Translations under genes and position numbers: made by a program
Part shown: positions 1-12,209 of the stretch, piece after piece
Position numbering within the stretch: position 1 is the first letter of the stretch
How the letters are laid out: each line of letters begins with the position of its first letter
Assembly (NCBI GenBank): GCA_037976565.1
Contig: CP137680.1
Span: 17,668,861-17,732,860, forward strand
Length of the DNA stretch: 64,000 nucleotides
Origin: Mesocentrotus franciscanus
Lineage: Eukaryota; Echinodermata; Echinoidea; Camarodonta; Strongylocentrotidae
Reading direction: 5' to 3'
Notes under the pieces: generated by a model
What the model was told of the DNA's origin: nothing
Database searches by the model: none
Seen by the model: only the letters and a program-made list of their open reading frames with translations

Positions 1-1700
1 TTGGTTCTCTTGACTTTTTCCGTATTACTAAACGATAGTAACCTTTCATTTTCATAACAAAAATATCTACTTTATCCCCTGTTTCTATTTCTATAAGATT
101 CGAAATATCACATTCATCCTCAAAATCATTGACATCACTTACTCTATCTAACCAACAACGCGGAAATGCATCTTTAATTTTGTATATTTAAAATCAAATA
201 AAAGCTGTTGTGCGTTCACTTTTTCATTGATGAATATAGAATCATTCCAGATACCATTTGTAATCAAATTAAGAATTTTCAATAAATTGGCATCTTGCCA
301 TTCTCGATAAAACAATATTTTGTTTAAAGGTAGTGTTACTATTTTTTCCAAATAATAACATTAGGAATATTTCTTACTTTAAACATATCAATGAATTTAA
401 GTTCTGACCAAGTACAAAAAAAGGTCTACATAAAATTCTGGAAAATTATGTTTAGTGCATAATAAATTCATTTCTTTTATATTACAATTGAACTGTAAAC
501 AAAGTGAGAAACCCCCTATTTTTTCTGATCAGTATCTAAACTTTTTTTCCAATTAGAGCCATTATCATCAAAGAAACGAGATAGCCATGCCAAACGAAGT
601 AAAGATATTTTACTAGCAACATCAATTATATTCAATCCACCATTTTCAATATCATTTAGAATTACATTACGTTTAATTTTATCTTTTTTGGAATTCCATA
701 AGAAACTAAATAATTGTCTATTCAATATCTGTAATACATGTTTTGGTACTGGTACAACAGTTGCGGTATGCACAATTTGTGACGCCATTAAAATTTTCAA
801 AACAATTATTCTACCATAAAAAAGTAAGATCAATCATTTTCCACATATTCAATACATTTCGAATTTTATCTAATTTTGCATTCCAGTTTAAATCTTCTTA
901 CAATTTATAATTTTCGCCTACATATACTATATTTAACAGGTTGATCCGTATATATATAATGTCATTATCATATAAAATTATATCTACAATATTCAGTTTC
1001 ATAACTGCTGTCCTATTCCAATTTACTTTCGGACCTGCAAAGTCTCCAAATTCCTGAATTTCGTTCATAATATATTGTACATCATTAACATAATTTACAA
1101 ATAATGTCGTATCATCTGCATGTTGGGAAATTTTTAAACTATCGATACCTAAATGAACACTGAATATACCAGTGCCTTTAATGTTTTTATTTTGTATTAT
1201 TTTACATGCTAGTATTTCCACTACTATGTTAAAAAATAATGCTGATAATGGGCAACACTGGCGAACTCCTTTTCAATAATAAACTTTTTTGAAATCCATC
1301 CAGTATTCATCACACGACCAATGGCGTCAGTATAAAAGGTCTTTATCCAAGTGATGAAATATTCTTTAAAATTGAATTTACGTAATACATGAAATAGGAA
1401 AAAATGGGATACATTGTCAAATGCTGTTTTAAAATTTTAAAAAGAATATAATCCCTGAACTATTGGATGTCTTTAAATAATCAATCACATCTTGTACTAA
1501 CCGTATGTTTTCTGCTGCGGATCTCTTCTTTATAAAACCTCTTTGATCAGTTGCAATGATACTTGATAAAACACGTTGAAGTATTGTATACAGTACGCTT
1601 GCCGCAATCTTATAGTCAAAGAGAGACCTAATAATCATGATAATAAAGTATTTATATTGCGCAATTTCCATCTACATGTTCAAAATGCGCTTCGCAATAT
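1..1700 (-). pseudogene. Decayed L1/Tx1-type LINE reverse transcriptase and C-terminal domain
   Basis: Read on the minus strand, three frame-shifted pieces follow the order of a LINE ORF2. The piece at 1429-1671 has the RT segment DQRGFIKKRSAAENIRLVQD. A second piece, about 1330-1436, carries KTAFDNVSHFFLFHVLRKFN, the helix after the first catalytic aspartate. The piece at 898-1221 has HADDTTLF, a variant of the YADD catalytic box. The piece at 516-833 has FLWNSKKDKIKRNVI and NGGLNIIDV, which match the post-RT domain of L1/Tx1 LINEs. The pieces are separated by frameshifts and stops, so no intact polymerase is encoded. The endonuclease domain is not seen. The AT-rich base composition matches the surroundings, which suggests an old insertion. 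The family is clear from motif order; the exact clade (L1 or Tx1) is inferred. Confidence 0.8.
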
Positions 1701-1925
1701 TAAATTAACGGAAATGGTTAGTTTCAGGTATTTTTGAAGGTATTGATAGATTTGCTGGTTGTGAAGAAATCTGGGTAGTTTATTCCACAGTTTGGGAGCA
1801 GCAGTTGGAAAATGCTGTGCCAATAGTTTGGGAAGCATCTTACGAGACACATGGCTCAGCATGATGCCTTGATAGGAGCGGAGGGAGCACTCGTAATCCT
1901 TTATATGTCTTCGACGCCTTTCTCA
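1680..1925 (-). repeat. Dispersed LINE-tail-like repeat, copy 1
   Basis: This stretch shares a run of similarity with 58421-58555, including 'aaggtattga(t/c)agatt', 'ggttgtgaagaaat' or 'ggttatgaagagat', and 'cagtttgggagcagca'. On the minus strand it can be read as AAPKLWNKLPRFLHN, which resembles the 'APKLWNSLP' tail seen near the end of CR1/L2-type LINE ORFs. It abuts the LINE to its left, but it is a separate repeat because its other copy stands beside a different LINE. Confidence 0.55.
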
Positions 1926-2879
1926 TTCATTATTATTTATTATATAAAATAATATATTATTTACTATATAAAATATAATATAAAAGTAACTCTATTTTTC
2001 TAGGAGAATTAATGCTGTATGACTTAACGGAGGGGTGACAGACAGGCGCTGTATTGGAAGAAAGGAATAAACCAATATATTCTAATCTGAATTTTGCTCG
2101 ACCAATGCATATTTTCAGGTGCACTCCTGGGACATTTTATTGCAGTCTGTAATCTAGCGCCGGGCGGAGAAGCTAAGGAGCTTAGCGCAAAAGGTTATTT
2201 GCGATTTGGGCTAATATAGGCATATATATATATATATATATATATTTAAACATGCATTTTTTATTACGTTTTTTTCTCAAAGGACGATAGTCCGCTGTAA
2301 ACTTATTATTTGTGATCCGTCAGGGGAATCGGCCATCATAAAATGACCAAATATTTCCTTTTAGAGTACTTCTTTGTCTGAAATATGGCCTTCTGATTCG
2401 CTAGAAACACAGCATTTTGCCGTATTTTCGTTTAAAGGTGGGGCAAAACAAGGTACATGTTATATGTAATTCACTTAAATTGGAAGTTTCATCACTTCTC
2501 AAAATGCCTTTTTTCTTCTTTTGGCAATTGACTCAACTTGATGTTAATTCATGCAACTAAAAAAAGAAAAAATCATTAGAGAACTGAGCAATCAGATTCA
2601 GTAAAAAAAAATACTCCAGTATTTATTTAATTATTGATTTTTTTCTTCATTTTACTTCCATGAAATCCAGAAAGTGTGGAAATAATTTCATAATCTCGGT
2701 TATATATGTTTCGGCATAAAGACATTTGACTATGAAATCTATATTAAACAAAGACCAAAGCTGATTTTAGGCTACCATATATCATGTAATCGATTTTTTT
2801 TTGTGTGAGTTAAGTATTTTCATTTTGTTGATATCATCGTAATATATATATGGGAAAATGCCCAAACTGAATTATAATG
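1926..2879. other. Intergenic, AT-rich, no gene seen
   Basis: This is AT-rich sequence with a (TA)n microsatellite at about 2219-2246. No convincing ORF, RNA gene or recognisable transposon terminus was found on either strand up to the assembly gap. Confidence 0.6.
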
Positions 2880-3379
2880 NNNNNNNNNNNNNNNNNNNNN
2901 NNNNNNNNNNNNNNNNNNNNNNNNNNNNNNNNNNNNNNNNNNNNNNNNNNNNNNNNNNNNNNNNNNNNNNNNNNNNNNNNNNNNNNNNNNNNNNNNNNNN
3001 NNNNNNNNNNNNNNNNNNNNNNNNNNNNNNNNNNNNNNNNNNNNNNNNNNNNNNNNNNNNNNNNNNNNNNNNNNNNNNNNNNNNNNNNNNNNNNNNNNNN
3101 NNNNNNNNNNNNNNNNNNNNNNNNNNNNNNNNNNNNNNNNNNNNNNNNNNNNNNNNNNNNNNNNNNNNNNNNNNNNNNNNNNNNNNNNNNNNNNNNNNNN
3201 NNNNNNNNNNNNNNNNNNNNNNNNNNNNNNNNNNNNNNNNNNNNNNNNNNNNNNNNNNNNNNNNNNNNNNNNNNNNNNNNNNNNNNNNNNNNNNNNNNNN
3301 NNNNNNNNNNNNNNNNNNNNNNNNNNNNNNNNNNNNNNNNNNNNNNNNNNNNNNNNNNNNNNNNNNNNNNNNNNNNNNN
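2880..3379. other. Assembly gap of 500 N
   Basis: This is an unbroken run of 500 Ns, the usual fixed-size placeholder in a draft scaffold. LINE reverse-transcriptase remnants lie on both sides (1-1700 and 3380-3545), so unresolved repeat sequence probably caused the gap. Open frames drawn across it are artefacts. Confidence 0.98.
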
Positions 3380-3545
3380 AAAGCCGTTACATTGTACCTT
3401 TGTTTTATCCGGGGGAATAGATTATGCATGCAATTAATTTCAAACCATTTATCAATAAGATTAAAATCATCTTGTAATTACTCTGAACTTGAGTAAAATC
3501 AAATATAACTGTATCATCTGCATACCGAGATAATTGTGAGTGTTA
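3380..3545 (-). pseudogene. Fragment of non-LTR reverse transcriptase at gap edge
   Basis: The minus strand encodes QLSRYADDTVIFDF, which contains the YADD box of a LINE reverse transcriptase (palm motif C). An open stretch follows it towards the gap. The residues around the box differ from the HADDTT variant in the LINE at 898-1221, so this is either another element or a different copy. It is cut off by the gap, and no further motif can be read. Confidence 0.7.
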
Positions 3546-3738
3546 CAAAAAAATAATCTCAGAATAACAAAAGTTATATCTTGGGGCGAGGTTTCCTTTA
3601 ATTAGGGTGAAGCTTGTAATCGAATCTGTTTTTGTCACTTGAGCCCACAAAATAACCGGACATTATAAGGCCATGTAATAATCGTTATAATACCTGGTAC
3701 CCTTTGCCCTTCGGACTTCGTGATAATCGCCTTTCTCA

Positions 3739-3755
3739 GATCTCTCTCTCTCTCT

Positions 3756-3786
<31 letters not shown>
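3739..3786. repeat. (CT)n microsatellite upstream of the galactosyltransferase gene
   Basis: An interrupted CT tract of about 48 bases ends roughly 310 bases before the ATG at 4098. In animals pyrimidine tracts are common near promoters, but nothing here shows a regulatory role. No TATA box could be fixed between this tract and the ATG. Confidence 0.9.
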
Positions 3787-4097
3787 AGTGTATGTACATC
3801 GACAGACTACAGGAGGCATACCCTCATTACTTTCATAATTCATAAGGCAAGCGGAATTCAACACACTTTATGTTTACAATATTTGAAAAGGCACTCGGTG
3901 CGGTCTTTGAAGTAGGGTTACACAGTGCCTCCCGATCTGTTTGAGTCTTACTTAAAAGACAGTGGATTAATCAATACGTGTGGGCTATCTGTTTTAATTA
4001 CAGCACATTGTGGAGGAAAGGTCCGGATTTTCCTATGCATCAACAGACTTCTACCTTCAAAACTAGCATATTAAACCTGCAATAACCTGCATTTCTC

Positions 4098-5243
4098 ATG
4101 GCTCGTGTATGCCGGACCCTTCAAAGAGGATGTATCATCGTGTTTATCTGTTTTGTGGCGTTATGGTACCGTCTCATCTGCGTTCCCGAGACCAGTCAAA
4201 TTCCGAAAAGCTTGACTCGGAATGGGACATTACCAACTGACAAAATTATATTATCTACTGATATCACAACACCCATGCGGCCTTTAGACCACTCAACTCA
4301 GAACACTACACCGAATGAGGACCCTAGCAGTTGGCTAGAACGTACACATTGGGAGTCTAAGATTGATTACCACATGTATCAATATCTGATTAATCCCAAG
4401 GATAAGTGCAACTCCAGTGGCCTGGTGGTGGATATCTCCGGGAACGTGACATTGCTTGTCCTGGTGAAATCAGCACCCGGTAACTCCGAACTGAGGGATG
4501 CCATCAGGAGTACCTACATGCAAGGAGCCATCAAGTACAACGTGTCCGCTAGGATCTTATTTCTCCTTGGATTCCGTGCACATGGTGAAGTGAACCAAAC
4601 GGATATCGTCAAGGAGGCTGAGACCAATGGGGACATAATCCAGGAAGACTTCGAAGACTCTTACCACAACCTTACCATCAAGGTCATCATGGGAATCAAA
4701 TGGGCCATGACATTCTGCAGCAACAGCCACTTCGTGATGCTGACAGACGACGATGTCATGTTTGACATCCTGACCCTCGTCGAAGATCTGTCAAAGGCTT
4801 ACCCAAAACATCACTCGGAATTCGTACTAGGTGAGGCGACGTACAATGCCGTTCCATTCAGAGACCCAAATTGCAAGCTTAAGAAGTTCTACACTCCAAA
4901 GACATTGTACCCTCAGGCTAGGTACCCGACATACCCGCAGGGGTATGGATACATCATTTCAAGGGACGTCGTACCTCGGGTTTTCAAAGCTTCCAAGGAA
5001 GTACCCCCTCCTGTACCATGGGAGGATGTCTACATGGGTGCTCTGCTCCAGAAAACTAGGATATCCATAACGGATAAGTTACCCTGGTATAGACAACGAC
5101 ACTCTGTCAAAACGGCAATGCCGAATTCGCTAGTTCCTCACAATGACTACTTTATGATAGAATTATCGAGTATAAAAATGAAGACAGTTTGGGACGCAAT
5201 TGAGAGCGCGTTCATCATCAATGCAAATAACTCGGCACATTAG
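4098..5243 (+). CDS. Beta-1,3-galactosyltransferase-like enzyme (GT31), type II Golgi protein
   Basis: A single uninterrupted exon of 381 codons. Enzymes of this family move a sugar (galactose or N-acetylglucosamine) from a UDP donor to an acceptor glycan in the Golgi lumen. Visible parts are a short basic cytoplasmic tail, a signal anchor at about residues 12-29, and a stem rich in Ser/Thr with possible N-glycosylation sites. The catalytic domain starts near residue 116 and has RDAIRSTY (133-140), EDFEDSYHNLTIK (183-195), the metal-binding DDD motif in TDDDVMF (216-222), YPTYPQGYGYIIS (276-288) and EDVYMG (309-314). These are the hallmarks of beta-1,3-galactosyltransferases, in the expected order and spacing, and the length is typical. 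The start is the first Met before the anchor. Vertebrate members are often single-exon too. Donor and acceptor specificity cannot be read from sequence. No partner gene lies nearby. Confidence 0.93.
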   Translation: MARVCRTLQRGCIIVFICFVALWYRLICVPETSQIPKSLTRNGTLPTDKIILSTDITTPMRPLDHSTQNTTPNEDPSSWLERTHWESKIDYHMYQYLINPKDKCNSSGLVVDISGNVTLLVLVKSAPGNSELRDAIRSTYMQGAIKYNVSARILFLLGFRAHGEVNQTDIVKEAETNGDIIQEDFEDSYHNLTIKVIMGIKWAMTFCSNSHFVMLTDDDVMFDILTLVEDLSKAYPKHHSEFVLGEATYNAVPFRDPNCKLKKFYTPKTLYPQARYPTYPQGYGYIISRDVVPRVFKASKEVPPPVPWEDVYMGALLQKTRISITDKLPWYRQRHSVKTAMPNSLVPHNDYFMIELSSIKMKTVWDAIESAFIINANNSAH

Positions 5244-5394
5244 GCCAATATTTGTTGAGGTGATGTTAATACTACACATTATCAGTGTCAGATTCAGAGG
5301 AACTGCCCAAATATTAGATATGATAAATGTTTTACTTTGAAATTTTGACCTTCAAGGCAGCATAATGAGATGGGAGGGGGCTTTCGTACATGTA

Positions 5395-5664
5395 CATTCA
5401 AAGGTTCGTTATTCCGAAGGTTCTTTTATTTAAACGTTCATAAATTAAAGCCGGAATTTATTTAGCCTTCAGTATTCCGAAGGTTCGTAACTCTGATAAT
5501 AAAGTAGGGTTCATAATTCCGGGAATAAATTGGAATCCCATTTCATTTTCGGAATTCAGAATTGATGAATTATTATAACCCCTAATTTTTTTTTAGAAAT
5601 GATGAACCTTCGAAATAATAAAAAAAATATTCGGATTAATGAACCTTTGAATTCACGAACATTA
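5395..5664. mobile_element. Inverted-repeat miniature element with 'ttccgaaggttc' motifs
   Basis: The left end reads ATTCAAAGGTTCGTTATTCC. The right end is its imperfect reverse complement (CGGATTAATGAACCTTTGAA). Inside, 'attccgaaggttc' recurs. There is no coding capacity. It lies just 3' of the galactosyltransferase gene and may carry or follow its 3' UTR. The target duplication is unclear. Confidence 0.6.
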
Positions 5665-6300
5665 GGGGGGGGGGAGTGGCATGTAACCAACAGGACGTGC
5701 GTATTGCCCTGTACTCTTTATAATATGAATAATGAATATTTTAGAGATATTGTATGCTCCAGCGTTTAATATAAAATAATATATGAACCGACAAATTCAG
5801 AATTTGCCGAATGATGTTATTTCACCGCGGCCGCAGGGCAACGTATTTTTCTCTTTTTTTTATTGAATTTATTTATTTCACATGATCGAATGTATAAAGA
5901 AAACAAGCAACATAACGAAATGGAGGATATTATATCTAGAAACAATATTATAAAAATTGTAATAGTTTAGTTACATTAATGACAATTGAACAAAATAATG
6001 ACAGTTCGAACGTCATTGAAGGTGAGAGGATTTCTACGTAACATGTGAAAATAAGGGGCTTATTGGAAAGCATGGCTTGTGATGGTAATAGAGCTCCTCT
6101 TTATACAAAATTATTTTGTATATCATTAGTAATCATTATTATTATTTAGTATATATGTTACCTTAATGTTGTATGTTCTTTTTGATATGTATGCACGGCC
6201 CTATACGGAAGAACAGGCCTCGGGCTGAGGTAGGCCACCCGTGCTTAAAAAAAGTAAAATTAATGAAATTAAATGTATTATTTCAACGAAAACATCACTA
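5665..6300. other. Intergenic, no gene seen
   Basis: This is AT-rich sequence with a short G run at 5669-5676 and a NotI-type GC site near 5827. AATAAA-like motifs occur here and just upstream, but none can be assigned as the polyadenylation signal of the galactosyltransferase gene. Confidence 0.5.
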
Positions 6301-6304
6301 TTAA

Positions 6305-6665
6305 GAAATAATAGCTAGTTCTTATATAGCGCTTTTCAGGACCGAAGGCCCTCTCACAGCGCTTTACAGATATATATATATATTATTACCCCGGTCATCG
6401 GATTCAGGCTTAACCGCACACAATGTATGCACATTCTCCACTCCCTGGGGAGCATTCCAGCCAGGCGTCATTTTTATAAGCGCACACTTGCTAATCTAAG
6501 CACATTAGCTTTCGCATCCTACCGGGTACCCATTTAACACCTGGGTGGAGAGTGGCAAATGTAGATCAATGTCTTGCCAAAGGACATAAGTGACGCGTTG
6601 GGACTTGAACCGCGAACCTTGTGATCCACAGTCCGATGTCATATCCACTCGTCCACGACACCTCT
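6305..6665 (-). mobile_element. tRNA-derived SINE, copy 1
   Basis: Read on the minus strand, the head (about 6665-6585) resembles a tRNA. GGACTGTGGATC looks like an anticodon arm with anticodon GTG (His), and GGTTCGCGGTTCAAGTCC contains the B box of an internal Pol III promoter. The body includes CCACCCAGG and AATGGGTACCCGGTAGGA. The element ends in AGCGCTATATAAG, a 3' tail of the kind shared with CR1/L2-like LINEs, which suggests LINE-driven mobilisation. A second copy with the same head and body stands at 24763. It is not a functional tRNA: the acceptor stem does not pair and the tRNA part runs on into the body. Confidence 0.75.
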
Positions 6666-8183
6666 ACATGTTCAGTTTCTTTTGGTAATGTCTAGGGAAC
6701 ATTTAACATAGTAGTGAAAACAGGTGTATTGACTTCTTTGCCTGTACGGGGCATATGGATGTCACTTGTATGGTATTAAAATGTTGGTTCAGGTTCGCGA
6801 TGGAACAACCTCGTAATGCATTCAGATTTGATTCATATATTTTCGTTTTCGAGTAGCAGACCAATGCATCCACCTGCAACGCAACTCAACAGCCGGAATG
6901 CAAGCTGGATACATTGCGTGCTGCTAGGGCGGACAAGGCATAATGTTTACGTGTCCTAGCAACAACCAATGCGAGGAATCTGCACCCCGGCTACCGAAGG
7001 ACACTGCAACCCGCAACAGTACGAGTATAGCCATACACATGATATTCGTAATACTTCGCCAATAGGAAAAGGTGTTTAAAGCTGAATGCATCACGAAAAT
7101 GGACCACTGCCTGTTCATACAATGTAGAACTCAAATGAGTATTACATAATCGACGTAACACTTCGGTAGGGTAGTTTGTTTTGATTGCTCGACGTTTGTG
7201 GGTCTCAGCTTTTGGATAGTGTGTTTTGAAAACTATAGACTGTACATTTGCGATTCAATTTAGTGCGTATTCACTTCTTTCATAATATTAGTGGAACATA
7301 ATTTGTGCGGTGAATGTGTGTATCCACTGAATAATGGAATCACAATATTTAAATAAGCTAGTACGTATACGTGCACAAAGTCTCCTCGAGATCGAGGAGG
7401 TTGGAGGAATTTAGAAATTAATACAGGATATGCATAGAATAGTACTTTATGATGCAAGTATTTTCTATACCCAAGTAGACGAGCATTTAAATTGCGAAGA
7501 ATTTATGCATTACATATTGCAGGCACAGTAATTGAACACTTAAATGGTTAGGCAATTCCATTGAACTAATAATCCTGGCTCTATTCACTTGATCATGATA
7601 TTTTATTCCTAAGTTTTCTTTATAGAGTTGGCCAAGAAAAAACAAGATAACTTAGTTGTAGTATATATATTTGTTTGTCTTCTGTTTGGTTATAGCACTT
7701 TTGTTATGAAAATTATTTCCATAAGTATATACAATAGGGTGACCCTAAAAACGAGTATAATAGCCAGATCAAGCTATAAAAAAATCCCAGTATTGGTAAT
7801 CATTGTGTACTACATGAACAACTAACGTGAACTATTGGCTAGTACATGAAATCCAATAATTATTGTTAGTAGGAGTAATACAATAAGAAGATGCATATTA
7901 AAATAAAAATGGATTTTACATTTCGTAGTAAAAAGGTCTTAGTTATATGAATTTAATGCGACATGCAGTTTATATTTATATCTCGAGCAACATGATCAAA
8001 ACGACATTTAGGAAGACATTTACATCTTCCAGGTTGAACAGCATAGCCTTTACATCAAAATTGTCTAGTTTATTTTTGGTGTTGAACTTCGAGTTAAAAA
8101 GACGAGGCCATGAATGTACCCGCTTATTTTTGCGTGCGTTTCATTTGATCTAATTCTTTTCTGGTTTCGGTGTTTATATGGCT
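6666..8183. other. Intergenic, no gene seen
   Basis: The open frames here are short (65-68 codons), overlap on both strands and show no recognisable domain. No transposon terminus or RNA gene was identified. Confidence 0.5.
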
Positions 8184-9180
8184 TTAAAGGTAGTGTATAC
8201 CTTTTGCAGCCAACATTAAATTAAGTAGAACTTTGCAGGAATTATGAATGTGTCACGTAATTTTGTCGTATCTGTGAAATTTAAACTTTAGCAGTGTCCT
8301 AGCAGCCTTTTCACACACAGCTAAAATTCATCGTATCCAGAGATGATTAGTATAAACATGTTTAACTCAACAGTTTTAAACATGTTTATAGAAAATTTTC
8401 CCAGTGTGAACATCGATTATACGATGTTGGGAAAGAAACGAAGTCGCGATGCAAACGCCCCTAAAAGCAGGCTGCGGATACGAAGTTCGTTTCGAGTGAG
8501 CTTGACATTTTGTGTGTGAAAGGTTTTCGTGTTTAAACGTGTTTAAACTGGATGGAGCGACCGCTCTGTTTGATATGACCTGACCTTCAATGCGCAATGG
8601 CACTACTGCGCATTTTACAAGCAGTAGTTAATCACGAAACGATTAACGATCGCAACGAAATTTCTGTGTGTGAAAGGCGCGTGATTAGTTTAAACACGTT
8701 TCAAACACGTTTATACTAATCATGTTTATAGAATTTTAGCTGTGTGTGAAAAGGCTGCTAGTAGGCTAGTATTCAAATTATGCAAGGAAACCCGTTCACT
8801 TTCTAGACTTCACTGTCAGGCACTATTGAGTGACCGACTGACTTCTTTTTTATTTGGTAATAACATACATGAAATGAGCTATAAAGGGTGAATGAGCATT
8901 TGTACACATAAATAACCCACTTCTTGTAATGGCCAAAATTAAGCGGATCGAATCTTTGCTCAGCACAAAACGTACGAGCATTCGGTTCAAGGGTCTGAAA
9001 GTCAGACTATTTAATTAAACGAGCGCGCTCGCTAAATTCGATACGAACTAACGGTCGTTATTTTCCCCCAAAACGAAATTTTCAAGCCCTAAAAGTTCTA
9101 AATTAGTTTTATCTTTCAAAATGCCATTGGAATTTAACCTTTTCATTTTTTGGCCTACAAATGGGACATACTACCTTTAA
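8184..9180. mobile_element. TTAA-flanked non-autonomous DNA element, host of a nested element
   Basis: The left end is TTAAAGGTAGTGTATACC. The right end, reversed and complemented, is TTAAAGGTAGTATGTCCC. The termini match over the first 11-12 bases, and TTAA at each side fits the target site used by piggyBac and some other superfamilies. There is no transposase. A second miniature element (8303-8757) is inserted inside, so this one is the older. Confidence 0.6.
8303..8757. mobile_element. Miniature inverted-repeat element, nested, CTAG-flanked
   Basis: The terminal inverted repeats are near-identical over 25 bases and begin CAGCCTTTTCACACACAGCT. CTAG lies at both borders (8299-8302 and 8758-8761) and may be the target duplication. 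The interior holds repeated 'gtttaaacatg' and 'aaacacgttt' motifs, also in inverted order. No ORF is credible. The superfamily is not assigned. Confidence 0.7.
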
Positions 9181-9198
9181 GGGAATAATGGAAAGCAT

Positions 9199-9557
9199 CA
9201 GTGGCGGATCCTGGGGGCCGGGCCTCTCTAGGAAAAAAAACAGGTAAAAACACCCTTTTTTTAAAAGAAGAAGATGGGCCCTCCTGGCGCCCAAGGGGGG
9301 GTGGCGGTGGAAAAAAATCACCCTTCCCGTAGGAAAATTTTTTTTTCGGGTGCCCAAAAATAAATTTGTGCTCACTACCCCTGGCGCCCCAGGGGTGGCG
9401 ATGGAAAAAAATTTTCGGGTGCCAAAAATTTTTTTTTTGCTCACTACCCCCCCTCCCCCCACTGAGCGAAAAATCGACCGGCACGATTTTCAAATTTTCG
9501 CACAAAATGGACCCCTTTTTAGGCCCCCTCCCTTGCCGCCGGCTGGATCCGCCCCTG
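9199..9557. mobile_element. hAT-like miniature element (CAGTGGCGGATCC ends), copy 1
   Basis: It begins CAGTGGCGGATCC and ends GGATCCGCCCCTG, an inverted repeat of 13 bases with one mismatch. The flanking eight bases are GAAAGCAT and GACGGCAT, a decayed 8-base duplication as expected for hAT. The interior is rich in homopolymers and contains 'gagcgaaaaatcgaccggca', which recurs in the copies at 38283 and 46823. There is no transposase. The Gly/Pro-rich frames through it are not genes. Confidence 0.75.
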
Positions 9558-11520
9558 GACGGCATGTATGAATATACATAGTGCAACATGCAATATCTTG
9601 TTAATTGTGTTTTTTTTAAGTTCTTACTATTATTTATACATGTCTGTATGTATGTATTTGCATGTACATACGTATATAAGTATAAGAAAATAACATTACC
9701 AAATAACAGCATTGGCAACTCTTGTGAAATAAACATGCGAAAGAAATATGAAATTAGAGAACAATGGTTGCGTTCTCTCGCTTCCCAGCGGTTCTGTTGT
9801 TCTTTAATATTATGTTTCGTTAGGAAATTATTAAAAATGAATATTTAGTGAAAGTAATTATTACGGTGTGGTACACGGTAATCATTTGCCCATATAATTT
9901 ACTAGAAAAAAGAGTACTTTTTTCAAAATCCTGCTGTACGCGTTTAGGGGTATTTTTCTAGATCCCGGCTTCCAATTAAAAGCTGGTCGGGAAGCCGGTT
10001 GTCTATAACTTTCGGTTACGTCAGCTTGCTAATTTAAAAACACATAAAGAAGCCCCTATACTTCGCGTACCAGCATGTGACATGCTTGTTTACGACCGGG
10101 GTTTATTGTTTATTGTACATTGTGTACTTTTTGTAAACACTACATTTAATTTTATTATATAGAAGAAACATTCAAGGCTAGGCTAATTCCTTAATACACA
10201 GATCATTACAAGGCGGAAAAATTATACACATAATAGTATTATACATTAAAAAAACCCAAGACAAACATACACTGGAAACAATACAACGAACATGTCCTAT
10301 ATATGGAACCGCTATGTAAGTTTGGGCACTTTGAATATTGACTCGAACATAATGTATTATTATAAACAGAAATAATATAGTTATAGTTCGATTACTAAAA
10401 ATACTTCCGTCATGGACAAAACCAGTGAATAAAGATAAGATATCTGGCATTTGAACGTAATTAGTAGTACCCACATCCTGTCGAAAATGAAGAGAGATAA
10501 TTGTATATATTGAAAAACATTGAATCTTAAATCAAAAGGCGAGTAAAATGAACAAAATTGAATTTAAAAAAATGTATGACGTCATCATAAACTAATCAGT
10601 ATATTCGGTGCGTAAAAACATAGGTATACAAGAAATCGTGATTCTGTTACAATATTTTATTCATTATATTATACCGGGGTAGCCTAACGCGTCTCTGAAT
10701 ACACCAACTTGGATGAACAAGTAAGTGTGCTAATTGTAAAAACAATACATGCATGCACGTAGCAGCAGATAATACTCTAAGCATGAAATTGAAAGAAGAG
10801 AAGACAGAATTTGTCCGTATCCCTCGAATTAATTAGCTCATATTATATAAATCCAGAAAATTGTCTCCACCGGGAACCCAAGAAGCTCGCATTTACTTGC
10901 AATACATTCTTAAAAGAGTAATTACGGATGAAAAGAAAAGAAAAGACATACTGAATAATTGATAAGACGTAATGGAGACAAGTGAGAAAGGGTTGAGTAG
11001 TCACGTTTCATCACGTTTTTGCTTCCATTGGAAACGCTCTTATGTTCTACATTTACCGTGTACATCGTATCCTTTTCGCAAGTCAGAAATATAGAATCGC
11101 ATGCACACAATGTATGTCGGAGAAAGTACCGTTTGAAACTGCGGGAAGGGATCTTCTTTGAAGAACTGAACTCCGATTCGTTGAATAATAGACTGTAAAG
11201 GCTCGATAATCTATATAGGACGCGTAGGGGTGATATGATCCCTATATAGTCCCGTTCGCATATTGACGGCGATAAATCGCCTCAAAACAAAACGAAACAA
11301 AACCCAAACAAACAAAAAGCCGCAGGGGCAATCATTCCATGACATAATAAGCGTTAATGTACGCTTCAATTCGGTATCTTTACGCTAAGAGCCTTTTTTG
11401 CCAATGTATTTGTTATACCCAACACTATATTAAGTGGGGTGGGGGAGGGTAGGGTAAGAAAAAAATGTATCTGCTGTTATGAAATACGAATATGTCGGTG
11501 CATTTATTTTGCCACGCGAC
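9558..11520. other. Intergenic, no gene seen
   Basis: About 2 kb of AT-rich sequence. The largest frames are under 100 codons and have no domain, conserved motif or supporting splice signals. A G-rich patch lies at 11433-11455. Nothing else can be assigned. Confidence 0.5.
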
Positions 11521-11756
11521 TCATTTATTAGTTATTTGTTTATCTATTCAACATCTTCATGTATACATTCATTCATTCGATTGTTTCTTTACTCCAATAT
11601 TTATTCATCTATTTATTCATCTATTTATTCATTTATTCATTTGTTTATTTATTCAAAATCATTTAATTGTTTATTCATTTAAATGATGATTAATTCATCC
11701 ATTTATTTGTTCAATTATTCATTTATTCATCCATTCATTTAATTGTCATTCCTTCA
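11521..11756. repeat. Degenerate (ATTCATTT)n tandem repeat
   Basis: Repeats of attcattt, atttattc and attcatct make up most of this stretch. They create Ser/Phe/Ile/His-rich frames that are not coding. Confidence 0.85.
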
Positions 11757-12209
11757 TAGGCGGTTTACCGCTGCCTGTGTGAACGCACCCGAAGCATTGG
11801 CCATACAATCTGTCAAAATGATCCTCCCCGTATCTGTGGCGAGGGGACCTGGAAAACAGTCTGACAGAAGGGGTTCAATGGATGTCGGGCATTTTTTATA
11901 CATATCAGTTTGTATCTTAATTCCGTTAAAAAAAAGAAGAGCTAAGAAAGACAAGAGGTCTGATCGGTGGTAACTTCCATGCTGCTGTGTCATTCTCATT
12001 GTATTCGATGTCATTATAAACCAGTTCATTTGAGGGATTTCCACTCAAACGCTAAGCTGATATTGTTTTGGGGGTTGACAAGTTATAGTCTTCGCTTTTA
12101 TCATGTTTATTGCAGAGCTTGAATGGAGAGAAAAGCGACAAGACATATTCTGAGAAATCTCGATATCAGATTTACTTTCCGCTTATTCATTTCAGTTTTA
12201 TTACTAAGT
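11757..12209. other. Intergenic, no gene seen
   Basis: No gene, terminus or RNA is recognised between the ATTCATTT repeat and the decayed LTR element. An unassigned frame of 96 codons occurs on the minus strand (11754-12044). It has no known motif. Confidence 0.4.

Noticed and set aside
2858..3496. Long open frames on both strands over 2858-3496
   Set aside because: They cross 500 Ns; the open length is an artefact of the gap.
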